Counted from the stretch's first letter, positions 1 through 12,268 are shown. The stretch is DNA of 64,000 nucleotides from Hydractinia symbiolongicarpus (GCF_029227915.1 NC_079884.1:2978001-3042000), one strand, 5' to 3'. Made by a program: numbers and translations. Notes: generated by a model from the letters alone, not told the origin.

Positions 1-60
1 AATTTAATTTAGTTCCTAAATGTATTTATGGATATTTTGACTAAAGAAGTATCTCAATTT

Positions 61-77
61 GATATATATATATATAC
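61..77. repeat. TA dinucleotide microsatellite
   Basis: A short run of alternating T and A lies in the AT-rich left flank. It is an ordinary eukaryotic simple repeat with no other visible structure. Confidence 0.8.
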
Positions 78-220
78 ATAAAAACACATTGCTATGTGGC
101 TTACAGAGTTAGTCAATATATAATTTTTTAGTGTACGAAAGGCAAAAATTTTATAATTTTTTTAACATTAGTTTTAGTTAGTATAGCTAGAGATTTTGGT
201 TTTGGTAGAGTATGATTTAG

Positions 221-240
221 AAAAAACAAGAAAAAACAAG
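221..240. repeat. Two tandem copies of a 10-bp A-rich word
   Basis: The 10-mer aaaaaacaag occurs twice back to back in the left flank. This is a minor simple repeat, probably from replication slippage. Confidence 0.7.
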
Positions 241-535
241 AATATTTTTGTGAAAAGAGTTCGAATAACAACATAAAAATTCTTAGATAAACTCTTCTAT
301 TTTTAACCAATCTTGGTGGGGCAGGAGTGGAGTATAGCTAGCTAAAGCGGCTAGAAATCTCCAAAAGTTTATTATATTATGAATATAATTTTGTTCCTGA
401 CAATATAGCACCGTATTGGAGTGAAAACAACTTACACTTGTTAGCCTTCTTCTTTCTTCTAACAATTCTTTCTCCAACCAAACTTGACACAAATCAGGAC
501 AAGTAAAGAAGCCAAATGAAATCAATGTATTAATG

Positions 536-547
536 GTGGCGTGCCAC
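536..547. other. Short inverted repeat in left flank
   Basis: GTGGC and GCCAC flank a 2-bp centre, a 5-bp perfect stem. It marks the change from AT-rich flank to the CpG-richer stretch that leads into the array. It is short enough to be chance. Confidence 0.35.
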
Positions 548-673
548 GCTACTTTGTAATTAATTAAATCTACGGACCAGATAGCGCGTTAGAATATTAC
601 TCGCCAAAGCCGTAAATAAAATTAAGCGAGTTAAAATAACGAGGGGCCGCAAGAACGCGCCTTAACGTCGACG
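541..673. other. CpG-richer transition between flank and array
   Basis: This segment has many CG dinucleotides (ccgtaaat, gcgagtt, aacgagg, gccgcaag, acgcgcc, gtcgacg), unlike the AT-rich DNA to its left. I could not align it to any part of the 373-bp monomer on either strand. It may be a remnant of another repeat or the original sequence next to the array. The satellite match begins at about 674 with the monomer word gtataaatccg. Confidence 0.45.
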
Positions 674-1055
674 AGTATAAATCCGTTTGAGTTACAACGG
701 TTGCGTCACATATTTAAAACAACATGTATTTAGCGATAGTATTCGGATATTACTAGTTTGCATCGATTTTAACAGTGAAACGTTTGACTGTGGGACATAA
801 TTGAACTGATTTTGGACTTTGACCTGATAAATGTGATAAATGAGCCAGTTTGACTACAAGAAATAACATTCTTCTTAATTTGACATGATTGTTGGAACTC
901 AGCGATTACACTGGGCGCTATGGTGGCGCTTTATTAACAAATTCAGATAAATAAGTCATTTTTTACTGTGGGACCAATCCTAGCCGTTATTGCGCATTGA
1001 AGAAATAGAGACTGTATCAAAAACTACATTTTATTGACTTTCTATCGGCATAAAT
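674..1055 (+). repeat. Degraded edge monomer of the array
   Basis: This first monomer enters the consensus at gtataaatccg. It then departs from it where interior copies read attcgtaccaacatg: here the text is atttaaaacaacatg. It also carries other private changes (for example tattgcgcattg in place of tagttcgcgctg). Decayed terminal monomers are expected at an old satellite edge, where unequal exchange homogenises poorly. Confidence 0.8.
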
Positions 1056-1428
1056 CCGTTTGAGTTATAACGGTTGCGTCACATATTCGTACCAATACGT
1101 ATTTAGTGATTTTCTTCCAATATTACTAAGTTATATTGCTTTTAACAGTGAAACGATTGACTGTGGGACTTAATTGAACTGATTTTGGACTTTGACATTA
1201 TAAATGTGATAAATGAGCCAATTCGACTACAACAAATAACATTCTTCTTAATTTGACATGATTGCTGGAACTCAGCGATTACACTGGGCGCTGTGGTAGC
1301 GCTTTGTTAAAAAAATTAAGAAAATAAGTCATTCTTTACTGTGGGACCAATCCTAGCCGTTAGTTCGCGCTGAAGAAATAGAGACAGTTGCAAAAACTGC
1401 ATTTCATTGACTTTCCAACGGTGTCAAT
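1056..1428 (+). repeat. Representative full-length monomer (373 bp)
   Basis: This unit shows the usual internal order: the CCGTT...AACGG hairpin word; the bZIP-like TTGCGTCA; attcgtacc; cagtgaaacg; a first ACTGTGGGA (1160); tgataaatgagcca; the conserved cttcttaatttgacatgatt block; the gtggtagcgct word; a second ACTGTGGGA (1338); a CCAAT word; and the class-defining region that leads into the next unit. Its length is close to two nucleosome repeats, a common satellite size. Confidence 0.9.
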
Positions 1429-1446
1429 CCGTTTGAGTTACAACGG
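1429..1446 (+). other. Small hairpin word in the monomer (example)
   Basis: CCGTT and AACGG flank eight bases, a 5-bp inverted repeat conserved in most monomers on both arms. B* monomers break it (CAAATGGAC on the + strand of the right arm). It could be a protein site or mere sequence history. Confidence 0.4.
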
Positions 1447-1454
1447 TTGCGTCA
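1447..1454 (+). promoter_or_regulatory. bZIP-like word TTGCGTCA (one per monomer; example)
   Basis: The word TTGCGTCA (TGACGCAA on the other strand) resembles C/EBP-ATF composite half-sites and is present once in most monomers. Class variants change this exact spot: TGACACAA in B*, TGACGCTA in another class, TGACAACA and TGACGACA in distal units, TGAGGCAA near the right end. Binding is not shown; this is a motif match only. Confidence 0.25.
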
Positions 1455-3657
1455 CATATTCGTACCAACATGTATTTAGTGATTTTTTCCAATATTACAA
1501 AGTTGTATTGCTTTTAACAGTGAATCGATTGACTGTGGGAATTAATTGAACTGGTTCTGGACTGTGACTTTATAAATGTGATAAATGAGCTAATTGGTCT
1601 CCAAGCAATTACATTCTTCTTAATTTGACATGATTGCTGGAATTCAGCGATTACATTAGGCTCTGTGGTAGTTATTTAAAATTTTATATAAATAAGACTT
1701 TTCTTACTGTGGGACCAATCCTGGCCGTTAGCACTCGCTGAATAAATAAGAACAGTTTCAAAGACTACATTTCATTGACTTTTTAGTGTTATAAATCCGT
1801 TTGAGTTACAGCGGTTGCGTCACATATTCGTACCAACATGTATTTAGCGATAGTATTCGGATATTACTAGGCTGGATCGCTTTTAACAGTGAATCGATTG
1901 ACTGTGGGAATTAATTGAACTGATTCTGGACTTTGACCTTATAAATGTGATAAATGAACCAATTGGACTTCAAGGAATAACATTCTTCTTAATTTGACAT
2001 GATTGGTGGAACTCAGCGATTACACTGGGCGCTGTGGTAGCGCTTTATTAAAAAATTAAGATAAATAAGTCATTTTTTACTGTGGGACCAATCCTAGCCG
2101 TTAGTTCGCGTTGAACAAATAGAGACAGATTCAAAAACTATATTTCATTGATTTTCTAACGTTTTCAATCCGTTTGAGTTACAACGTTTGCGTCACATAT
2201 TCGAACCAACATGTATTTAGTGTTCTTTTTCCGATATTACCATGTTGTATCGCTTTTAACAGTGAAACGATTGACTGTGGGAATTAATTGAACTGATTCT
2301 GGACTGTGACCTCATAAATGTGATAAATGAGCCAATTGGTCTCCAACGAATAACTTTCTTCTTAATTTGACGTGAGTGCTGGAATTCAGCGATTACATTA
2401 GGCTCTGTAGTAGCGCTTTATTTAAAAATTTAGATAAATAAGACTTTTCTTATTGTGGGACTAATCCTGGCCGTTAGCATGCGCTGAATAAATAGGATCA
2501 GTTCCAAAGACTACATTACATTGACTTTCAAGCTGCATAAATCCGTTTGCGTTACAACGGTTGCGTCACATATTCGTACCAACATGTATTTAGCGATAGT
2601 ATTCGGATATTACTAGCTTGCATCGCTTTTAACAGTGAAACGTTTGACTGTGGGACTTAATTGAACTGATTTTGGACTTTGACCTTATAAATGTGATAAA
2701 TGAGCCAGTTTGATTACAAGAACTAACATTCTTCTTAATTTGACATGATTGCTGGAACTTAGCGATTACACTGGGCGCTGTGGTAGCGCTTTATTAAAAA
2801 ATTAAGATAAATAAGTCATTTTTTACTGTGGGACCAATCCTAGCCGTTAGTTCGCGTTGCACAAATAGAGACAGATTCAAAAACTACATTTTATTGATTT
2901 TCTAACGGTGTCAATCCGTTTGAGTTACAACGTTTGCGTCACATATTCGAACCAACATGTATTTAGTGTTCTTTTTCCGATATTACTAAGTTGTATTGCT
3001 TTTAACAGTGAAACGATTGACTGTGGGAATTAATTGAACAGATTCTGGACTGTGACCTCATAAATGTGATAAATGAGCCAATTGGTCTCCAAGCAATAAC
3101 ATTTTTCTTAATTTGACATGATTGCTGGAATTCAGCGATTACATTAGGCTCTGTGGTAGTTATTTAAAATTTTATATAAATAAGACTTTTCTTACTGTGG
3201 GACCAATCCTGGCCGTTAGCACTCGCTGAATAAATAAGAACAGTTTCAAAGACTACATTTCATTGACTTTTTAGTGTTATAAATCCGTTTGAGTTACAAC
3301 GGTTGCGTCACATATTCGTACCAACATGTATTTAGCGATAGTATTCGGATATTACTAGGCTGGATGGCTTTTAACAGTGAATCGATTAACTGTGGGAATT
3401 AAATGAACTGATTCTGGACTGTGACCTTATAAATGTGATAAATGAACCAATTGGACTCCAAGGAATAACATTCTTCTTAATTTGACATGATTGGTGGAAC
3501 TCAGCGATTACATTAGCCTCGGTGGTAGCGCTCTATTCAAAAATTTATATAAATAAGTCTTTCCTTACTGTTGGACCAATCCTGGCCGTTAGCACGCGCT
3601 GAATCAATAGGAACAGTTCCAAAGACTACATTTCATTGATTTTCTAGCGCTATAAGT

Positions 3658-6600
3658 CCGTTTGAGTTACAACGGTTGTGTCACATATTCGTACCAACAT
3701 GATTTAGCGACAGTATTCAGATATTACTAGGTTGCATGGCTTTTAACAGTGAAAGGCTTGACTGTGGGACTTAACTGAACTGATTTTGGACTTTGACCTT
3801 GTAAATATGATAAATGAGCCAGTTTGACTACAAGAAATAACATTCTTCTTAACTTGACATGATTTCTGGAACTCAGCGATTACACTGGGCGCTGTGGTAG
3901 CGCTTTATAAAAAAATTAAGATAAATAAGCCATTTTTTACTGTGGGGCTAATCCTAGCCGTTAATTTGCGCTGAAGAAATAGAGAAAGTTTCAAAAACTA
4001 CATTTCATTGATTTTCTAACGGTGTCAATCCGTTTGAGTTACAACGGTTGCGTCACATATTCGTACCAACATGTATTTAGTGATTTTGTTCCGATATTAC
4101 TAAGTTGTATTGCTTTTAACAGTGAAACGATTGACTGTGGGAAGGAATTGATCTGATTCTGGAATGTGACCTTATAAACGTGATAAATGAGCCAATTGGT
4201 CCCCAACGAATAACATTCTTCTTAATTTGACATGATTGCTGGAATCCAAGAATTACATTAGCCTCGGTAGTAGCGCTTTATTTAAAAATTTATATAAATT
4301 AGTCTTTCCTTACTGTGGGACCAATCCCGGCCGTTAGCACGCGCTGAATAAATAGGAACAGTTCCAAAGACTACATTTCATTGACTTTCTAGCGGTATAA
4401 ATCCGTTTGAGTTACAACGGTTGCGTCACATATTCGTACCAACATGTATTTAGCGATAGTATTCGGATATTATTAGGTTGCATCGCCTTTAACAGTGAAA
4501 CGCTTGACTGTGGGACTTAATTGAACTGATTTTGGCCTTTGACCTTATAAATGTGATAAATGAGCCAATTTGACTCCAAGGAATAACATTCTTCTTAATT
4601 CGACATGATTGCTGGAATTCAGCGTGTACACTAGGCCCTGTGGTAGAGCTTTATTTCAAAATATAGATAAATAAATCAATTTTTACTGTGGGACCAATCC
4701 TAGCCGTTAGTTCGCGCTGAAGAAATACAGAAAGTTTCAAAAACTACATTTCATTGACTTTCTAACGGGGTCAATCCGTTTGAGTTACAACGGTTTCGTC
4801 ACATATTCGTACTAACATGTACTTAGTGATTTTCTTCCGATATTACTAAGTTGCATTGCTTTTAACAGTGAAACGATTGACTGTGGGATTTAATTGAACT
4901 GATTCTGGAATGTGACCTTATAAATGTGATAAATGAGCCAATTGGTCTCCAACGAATAACATTCTTCTTAGTTAGACATGATTGCTGGAATTCAGGGATT
5001 ATATTAGCCTCGGTGGTAGCGTTTTATTTAACAATTTAGATAAATAAGTCTTTCCTTACTGTGGGACCAATCCTGGCCGTTAGCACGCGCTGAATAAATA
5101 GGAACAGTTCCAAAGACTACATTTCATTTACTTTCTAGCGGCATAAATCCGTTTGAGTTACAACGGTTGCGTCACATATTCGTACCAACATGTATTTAGC
5201 GATAGTATTCGGATATTACTAGGTTGCATCGCTTTTAACTGTGAAACGTTTGACTGTGGGACTTAATTGAACTGATTGTGGAATTTGAAATTATAAATGT
5301 GATAAATGAGCCAATTTGACTACAAGAACTAACATTCTTCTTAATTTGACATGACTTCTTGAACTCAGCGATTACACTGGGCGCCGTGGAAGCGTTTTAT
5401 TAAAAAATTAAGATAAATAAGTCATTTTTTACTTTGGGACCAATCCTAGCCGTTAGTTCGCGCTGAAGAAATAGAGAAAGTTTCAAAAACTACATTTTAT
5501 TGACTTTCTAACGGTGTCAATCCGTTTGAGTTACAACGGTTGCGTCACATATTCGTACCATTATGTATTTAGTGATTTTTTTCCGATATTACTAAGTTGT
5601 ATTGCTTTTACCAGTGAAACGATTGATTGTGGGAATTAATTGATCTGATTCTGGAATGGGACCTTACAAATGTGATAAATGAGCCAATTGGTCTCCAAGT
5701 AATAACATTCTTTTTAATTTGACATGATTGCTGGCATTCAACGATTAAATTAGGCTCTGTGGTAGCGCTTTATTTAAAAATTTAGATAAATAAGACTTTT
5801 TTTACTGTGGGACCAATCATGGCGGTTAGCAGGCGCTGAATAAATAGGATCAGTTCCAAAGACTACATTACATTGACTTTCTAGCGGCATAATTCCGTTT
5901 GAATTACAACGGTTGCGTCACATATTCGTACCAACATGTATTAAGTGATTTTCTTCCGATATTACTAAGTTGCATTGCTTTTAACAGTGAAATGATTGAC
6001 TGTGGGAATTAATAGAACTGATTCTGGACTTTGACCTTATAAATATAATAAATGAGCCAATTAGTCTCCAAGGAATAACATTCTTCTTAATTTGACATGA
6101 TTGCCGGAATTCATCGATTACATTAGGCTCTGTGGTAGCGCTTTATTTAAAAATTTAGATAAATAAGACTTTTCTTACTGTGGGACCAATCCTGGCCGTT
6201 AGCACGCGCTGAATAAATAGGATCATTTCCACAAACTACATTTCATTGACTTTCTAACGGGGTCAATCCGTTTGAGTTACAACGCTTGCGTCACATATTC
6301 GTACCAACATGTATTTAGTGATTTTCTTCCGATATTACTAAGTTGCATTGCTTTTAACAGTGAAACGATTGACTGTGGGATTTAATTGAACTGATTTTGG
6401 ACTTTGACCTTATAAATTTGATAAATGAGGCAGTTTGACTACAAGAAGTAACATTCTTCTTAATTTGAGATGATTGCTGGAACTCAGCGATTACACTGGG
6501 CGCTGTGGTAGCGCTTTATTGAAGAAATAAGATAAATAAGTCATTTTTTTTCTGTGGGACAAATCCTAGTCGTTAGCTCGCGCTGAAGAAGTAGAGACAG

Positions 6601-7014
6601 TTTCAAAAACTACATTTCATTGACTTTCTAACGGTGTCAATCCGTTTGAGTTACAACTGTAGCGTCACATATTCGTGCCAACATGTATTTAGTGATTTTC
6701 TTCCGATATTACTAAAATGTATTGCTTTTAACAGTGAAACGATTCACTGTGGGAATTAATAGAACTGATTCTGGACTGTGACCTTATAAATGTGATAAAT
6801 GAGCCAATTGGTGTCCAAAGAATAACATTCTTCTTAAGTTGACATGATTGCTGGAATTAAGCGATTACATTAGTCTCTGTGGTAGCGCTTTATTTCAAAA
6901 TTTAGATAAATAAGTCTTTCCTTACTGTGGGACCAATCCTGGCCGTTAGAACGCGCTGAATAAATAGGAACAGTTCCAAAGACTACATTTCATTGACTTT
7001 CTAGCAGTATAAGT
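3658..7014 (+). repeat. Nine-monomer block, older relative of the 7-mer
   Basis: The block starts with the distinctive B* monomer (aagtccgtttgag, then aacggttgtgtcac and aacatgatttagcgacag). The same monomer opens the two 7-mers at 7015 and 9625. The 3,357-bp spacing to 7015 equals nine monomers. The inner order resembles the 7-mer with extra units, so it is probably an ancestral or differently rearranged version. Confidence 0.65.
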
Positions 7015-9624
7015 CCGTTTGAGTTTCAACGGTTGTGTCACATATTCGTACCAACATGATTTAGCGACAGTATTCAGATATTACTAGGTTGCATGGCTTT
7101 TAACAGTGAAAGGCTTGACTGTGGGATTTAACTGAACTGATTTTGGACTTTGACCTTGTAAATATGATAAATGAGCCAGTTTGACTACAAGAAATAACAT
7201 TCTTCTTAACTTGACATGATTTCAGGAACTCAGCGATTACACTGGGCGCTGTGGTAGCGCTTTATTAAAAAATTAAGATAAATAAGTCCTTTTTTACTGT
7301 GGGACTAATCCTAGCCGTTAGTTTGCGCTGAAGAAATAGAGACAGTTTCAAAAACTACATTTCATTGATTTTCTAACGGTGTCAATCCGTTTGAGTTACA
7401 ACGGTGGCGTCACATATTCGTACCAAAATGTATTTAGTGATTTTGTTCCGATATTACTAAGTTGCATTGCTTTTAACAGTGAAACGATTGACTGTGGGAA
7501 GGAATTGATCTGATTCTGGAATGTGACCTTATAAATGTGATAAATGAGCCAATTGGTCTCCAAGGAATAACATTCCTCTTAATTTGACCCGATTGCTGGA
7601 ATTCAGCCATTACATTAGTCTCTGTGGTAGCGCTTTATTTAAAAATTTAGATAAATAAGACTTTTCTTACTGTGGGACCAATCCTGGCCGATAGCACGCG
7701 CTGATTAAATAGGATCAGTTCAAAAAACTACATTTCATTGACTTTCTAACGGGGTCAATCCGTTTGAGTTACAACGTTGCGTCATATATTCGTACCAACA
7801 TGTATTTAGTGATTTTCTTCCGATATTACTAAGTTGCATTGCTTTCAACAGTAAAACGATTGACTGTGCGATTTAATTGAACTGATTCTGGAATGTGACC
7901 TTATAAACGTGATAAATGAGCCAATTGGTCTCCAACGAATAACATTCTTCTTAATTTGACATGATTTCTGGAATCCAAGGATTACATTAGCCTCGGTGGT
8001 AGCGCTTTATTTAAAAATTTATATAAATAAGTCTTTCCTTACTGTGGGACCAATCCTGGCCGTTAGCACGCGCTGAATAAATAGGAACAGTTCCAAAGAC
8101 TACATTTCATTGACTTTCTAGCGGTATAAATCCGTTTGAGTTACAACGGTTGCGTCACATATTCGTACCAACATGTATTTAGCGATAGTATTCGGATATT
8201 ATTAGGTTGCATCGCCTTTAACGGTGAAACGCTTGACTGTGGGACTTAATTGAACTGATTTTGGCCTTTGACCTTATAAATGTGATAAATGAGCCAATTT
8301 GACTCCAAGGAATAACATTCTTCTTAATTCGACATGATTGCTGGAATTCAGCGTGTACACTATGCCCTGTGGTAGCGCTTTATTTCAAAATTTAGATAAA
8401 TAAATCAATTTTTACTGTGGGACCAATCCTAGCCGTTAGTTCGCGCTGAAGAAATACAGACAGTTTCAAAAACTACATTTCATTGACTCTCTAACGGGGT
8501 CAATCTGTTTGAGTTACAAAGGTTCGCGTCACATATTCGTACTAACATGTATTTAGTGATTTTCTTCCGATATTACTAAGTTGCATTGCTTTTAACAGTG
8601 AAACGATTGACTGTGGGATTTAATTGAACTGATTCTGGAATGTGACCTTATAAATGTGATAAATGAGCCAATTGGTCTCCAACGAATAACATTCTTCTTA
8701 ATTTGACATGATTGCTGGAATTCAGGGATTATATTAGCCTCGGTGGTAGCGTTTTATTTAACAATTTAGATAAATAAGTCTTTCCTTACTGTGGGACCAA
8801 TCCTGCCCGTTAGCACGCGCTGAATAAATAGGAACAGTTCCAAAGACTACATTTCATTTACTTTCTAGCGGCATAAATCCGTTTGAGTTACAACGGTTGC
8901 GTCACATATTCGTACCAACATGTATTTAGCGATAGTATTCGGATATTACTAGGTTGCATCGCTTTTAACTGTGAAACGTTTGACTGTGGGACTTAATTGA
9001 ACTGATTGTGGAATTTGAAATTATAAATGTGATAAATGAGCCAATTTGACTACAATAACTAACATTCTTCTTAATTTGACATGACTTCTTGAACTCAGCG
9101 ATTACACTAAGCGCCGTGGAAGCGTTTTATTAAAAAACTAAGATAAATAAGTCATTTTTTACTGTGGGACCAATCCTACCCGTTAGTTCGCGCTGACGAA
9201 ATAGAGAAAGTTTCAAAAACTGCATTTCATTGACTTTCTAACGGTGTCAATCCGTTTGAGTTACAACTGTAGCGTCACATATTCGTGCCAACATGTATTT
9301 AGTGATTTTCTTCCGATATTACTAAAATGTATTGCTTTTAACAGTGAAACGATTCACTGTGGGAATTAATAGAACTGATTCTGGACTGTGACCTTATAAA
9401 TGTGATAAATGAGCCAATTGGTGTCCAAAGAATAACATTCTTCTTAATTTGACATGATTGCTGGAATTAAGCGATTACATTAGTCTCTGTGGTAGCGCTT
9501 TATTTCAAAATTTAGATAAATAAGTCTTTTCTTACTGTGGGACCAATCCTGGCCGTTAGAACGCGCTGAATAAATAGGAACAGTTCCAAAGACTACATTT
9601 CATTGACTTTCTAGCAGTATAAGT
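7015..9624 (+). repeat. Seven-monomer higher-order repeat, copy 1 (2,610 bp)
   Basis: The unit begins at the B* monomer and runs through classes B*, A, A' (ending acggggtcaatccg), B, A, B, A. The next copy starts at 9625, 2,610 bp away, with the same private variants in the same order: gtgtacactatgccc, cagggattatatt, and gacttcttgaactc. By eye the two copies differ at only a small number of positions, so the duplication is recent. Confidence 0.85.
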
Positions 9625-11994
9625 CCGTTTGAGTTTCAACGGTTGTGTCACATATTCGTACCAACATGATTTAGCGACAGTATTCAGATATTACTAGGTT
9701 GCATGGCTTTTAACAGTGAAAAGCTTGACTGTGGGACTTAACTGAACTGATTTTAGACTTTGACCTTGTAAATATGATAAATGAGCCAGTTTGACTACAA
9801 GAAATAACATTCTTCTTAACTTGACATGATTTCTGGAACTCAGCGATTACACTGGGCGCTGTGGTAGCGCTTTATTAAAAAATTAAGATAAATAAGTCCT
9901 TTTTTACTGTGGGACTAATCCTAGCCGTTAGTTTGCGCTGAAGAAATAGAGACAGTTTCAAAAACTACATTTCATTGATTTTCTAACGGTGTCAATCCGT
10001 TTGAGTTACAACGGTGGCGTCACATATTCGTACCAACATGTACTTAGTGATTTTGTTCCGATATTACTAAGTTGCATTGCTTTTAACAGTGAAACGATTG
10101 ACTGTGGGAAGGAATTGATCTGATTCTGGAATGTGACCTTATAAATGTGATAAATGAGCCAATTGGGTTCAAGGAATAACATTCCTCTTAATTTGACCCG
10201 ATTGCTGGAATTCAGCCATTACATTAGTCTCTGTGGTAGCGCTTTATTTAAAAATTTAGATAAATAAGACTTTTCTTACTGTGGGACCAATCCTGGCCGT
10301 TAGCACGCGCTGATTAAATAGGATCAGTTCAAAAAACTACATTTCATTGACTTTCTAACGGGGTCAATCCGTTTGAGTTACAACGTTGCGTCATATATTC
10401 GTACCAACATGTATTTAGTGATTTTCTTCCGATATTACTAAGTTGCATTGCTTTTAACAGTGAAACGATTGACTGTGCGATTTAATTGAACTGATTCTGG
10501 AATGTGACCTTATAAACGTCATAAATGAGCCAATTGGTCTCCAACGAATAACATTCTTCTTAATTTGACATGATTTCTGGAATCCAAGGATTACATTAGC
10601 CTCGGTGGTAGCGCTTTATTTAAAAATTTATATAAATAAGTCTTTCCTTACTGTGGGACCAATCCTGGCCGTTAGCACGCGCTGAATAAATAGGAACAGT
10701 TCCAAAGACTACATTTCATTGACTTTCTAGCGGTATAAATCCGTGTGAGTTACAACGGTTGCGTCACATATTCGTACCAACATGTATTTAGCGATAGTAT
10801 TCGGATATTATTAGGTTGCATCGCCTTTAACAGTGAAACGCTTGACTGTGGGACTTAATTGAACTGATTTTGGCCTTTGACCTTATAAATGTGATAAATG
10901 AGCCAATTTGACTCCAAGGAATAGCATTCTTCTTAATTCGACATGATTGCTGGAATTCAGCGTGTACACTATGCCCTGTGGTAGCGCTTTTTTTCAAAAT
11001 TTAGATAAATAAATCAATTTTTACTGTGGGACCAATCCTAGCCGTTAGTTCGCGCTGAAGAAATACAGACAGTTTCAAAAACTACATTTCATTGACTTTC
11101 TAACGGGGTCAATCCGTTTGAGTTACAACGGTTGCGTCACATAATCGTACTAACATGTATTTAGTGATTTTCTTCCGATATTACTAAGTTGCATTGCTTT
11201 TAACAGTGAAACGATTGACTGTGGGATTTAATTGAACTGATTCTGGAATGTGACCTTATAAATGTGATAAATGAGCCAATTGGTCTCCAACGAATAACAT
11301 TCTTCTTAATTTGACATGATTGCTGGAATTCAGGGATTATATTAGCCTCGGTGGTAGCGTTTTATTTAACAATTTAGATAAATAAGTCTTTCCTTACTGT
11401 GGGACCAATCCTGCCCGTTAGCACGCGCTGAATAAATAGGAACAGTTCCAAAGACTACATTTCATTTACTTTCTAGCGGCATAAATCCGTTTGAGTTACA
11501 ACGGTTGCGTCACATATTCGTACCAACATGTATTTAGCGATAGTATTCGGATATTACTAGGTTGCATCGCTTTTAACTGTGAAACGTTTGACTGTGGGAC
11601 TTAATTGAACTGATTGTGGAATTTGAAATTATAAATGTGATAAATAAGCCAATTTGACTACAACAACTAACATTCTTCTTAATTTGACATGACTTCTTGA
11701 ACTCAGCGATTACACTAAGCGCCGTGGAAGCGTTTTATTAAAAAACTAAGATAAATAAGTCATTTTTTACTGTGGTACCAATCCTAGCCGTTAGTTCGCG
11801 CTGACGAAATAGAGAAAGTTTCAAAAACTGCATTTCATTGACTTTCTAACGGTGTCAATCCGTTTGAGTTACAACTGTAGCGTCACATATTCGTGCCAAC
11901 ATGTATTTAGTGATTTTCTTCCGATATTACTAAAATGTATTGCTTTTAACAGTGAAACGATTCACTGTGGGAATTAATAGAACTGATTCTGGAC
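9625..11994 (+). repeat. Seven-monomer higher-order repeat, copy 2 (interrupted)
   Basis: It follows copy 1 monomer for monomer until ggact at 11991-11995. There copy 1 continues gtgacc with the gagccaattggtgtcc class, but this copy switches to ttgacc with the gaggcagtttgac class. The switch lies within about 5 bp of the outer end of the palindrome arm, so the unit is cut off by the fold-back event rather than by ordinary array drift. Confidence 0.8.
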
Positions 11995-12268
11995 TTTGAC
12001 CTTATAAATGTGATAAATGAGGCAGTTTGACTACAAGAAGTAACATTCTTCTTAATTTGACATGATTGCTGGAACTCAGCGATTACACTGGGCGCTGTGG
12101 TAGCGCTTTATTAAAAAATTAAGTGAACAAGTCATTTTTTACTGTTGGACCAATCCTAGCCGTTAGCTCGCGCTGAAGAAATAGAGACAGTTTCAAAAAC
12201 TACATTTCATTTACTTTCTAACGGTATCAATCCGTTTGGGTTACAACAGTTGCGTCACATATTCGTAC
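11990..12268 (+). repeat. Left arm of fold-back palindrome (279 bp)
   Basis: Its reverse complement matches 12281-12559 with, by my count, two mismatches and no gaps. It contains the word aattaagtgaacaag, which I do not find elsewhere in the left arm. The complementary form, gttcacttaatt, is a recurring class in the right arm (for example near 22850, 25835, 32913, 36647 and 42610). This end piece is therefore right-arm-type sequence sitting in left-arm orientation. Confidence 0.9.

Larger units (their letters stand above)
1..673. other. Left flanking DNA, no supported gene
   Basis: This stretch is outside the satellite. It is AT-rich, with poly-A/T runs, a short TA microsatellite and TAGCTAGC words around 333-345. 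The two longest open frames (minus strand, about 128-310 and 283-525) need TTG rather than ATG starts and give low-complexity or unrecognised peptides, so I do not call them genes. The last ~130 bp (541-673) are richer in CpG than the rest and show no convincing match to the monomer until the words just before 683. Confidence 0.7.
1429..2915 (+). repeat. Tetrameric higher-order unit (1,487 bp)
   Basis: The first monomer here (1429-1796) is 368 bp and carries the variant word gtagttatttaaaatttt in place of the usual gtagcgctttatt. The same 5-bp-short variant returns in the monomer at 2916-3284, one unit later, and the next monomers at 1797 and 3285 share aggctggat. This shows an old 4-monomer repeat in the outer left arm, copied at least partly a second time from 2916. 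Confidence 0.7.

Noticed and set aside
128-525. Two overlapping minus-strand open frames of 60 and 80 codons
   Set aside because: Both need TTG as start, the first is a low-complexity Phe/Lys/Leu-rich peptide from AT-rich DNA, and neither resembles a known protein. In a eukaryote such frames are expected by chance.
1458-1474. CENP-B-box-like word in the monomer (attcgtaccaacatgta)
   Set aside because: It keeps TTCG and the central A of the box but has ATGT where CGGG is needed, so only six of nine key bases match. I do not call it a CENP-B site.
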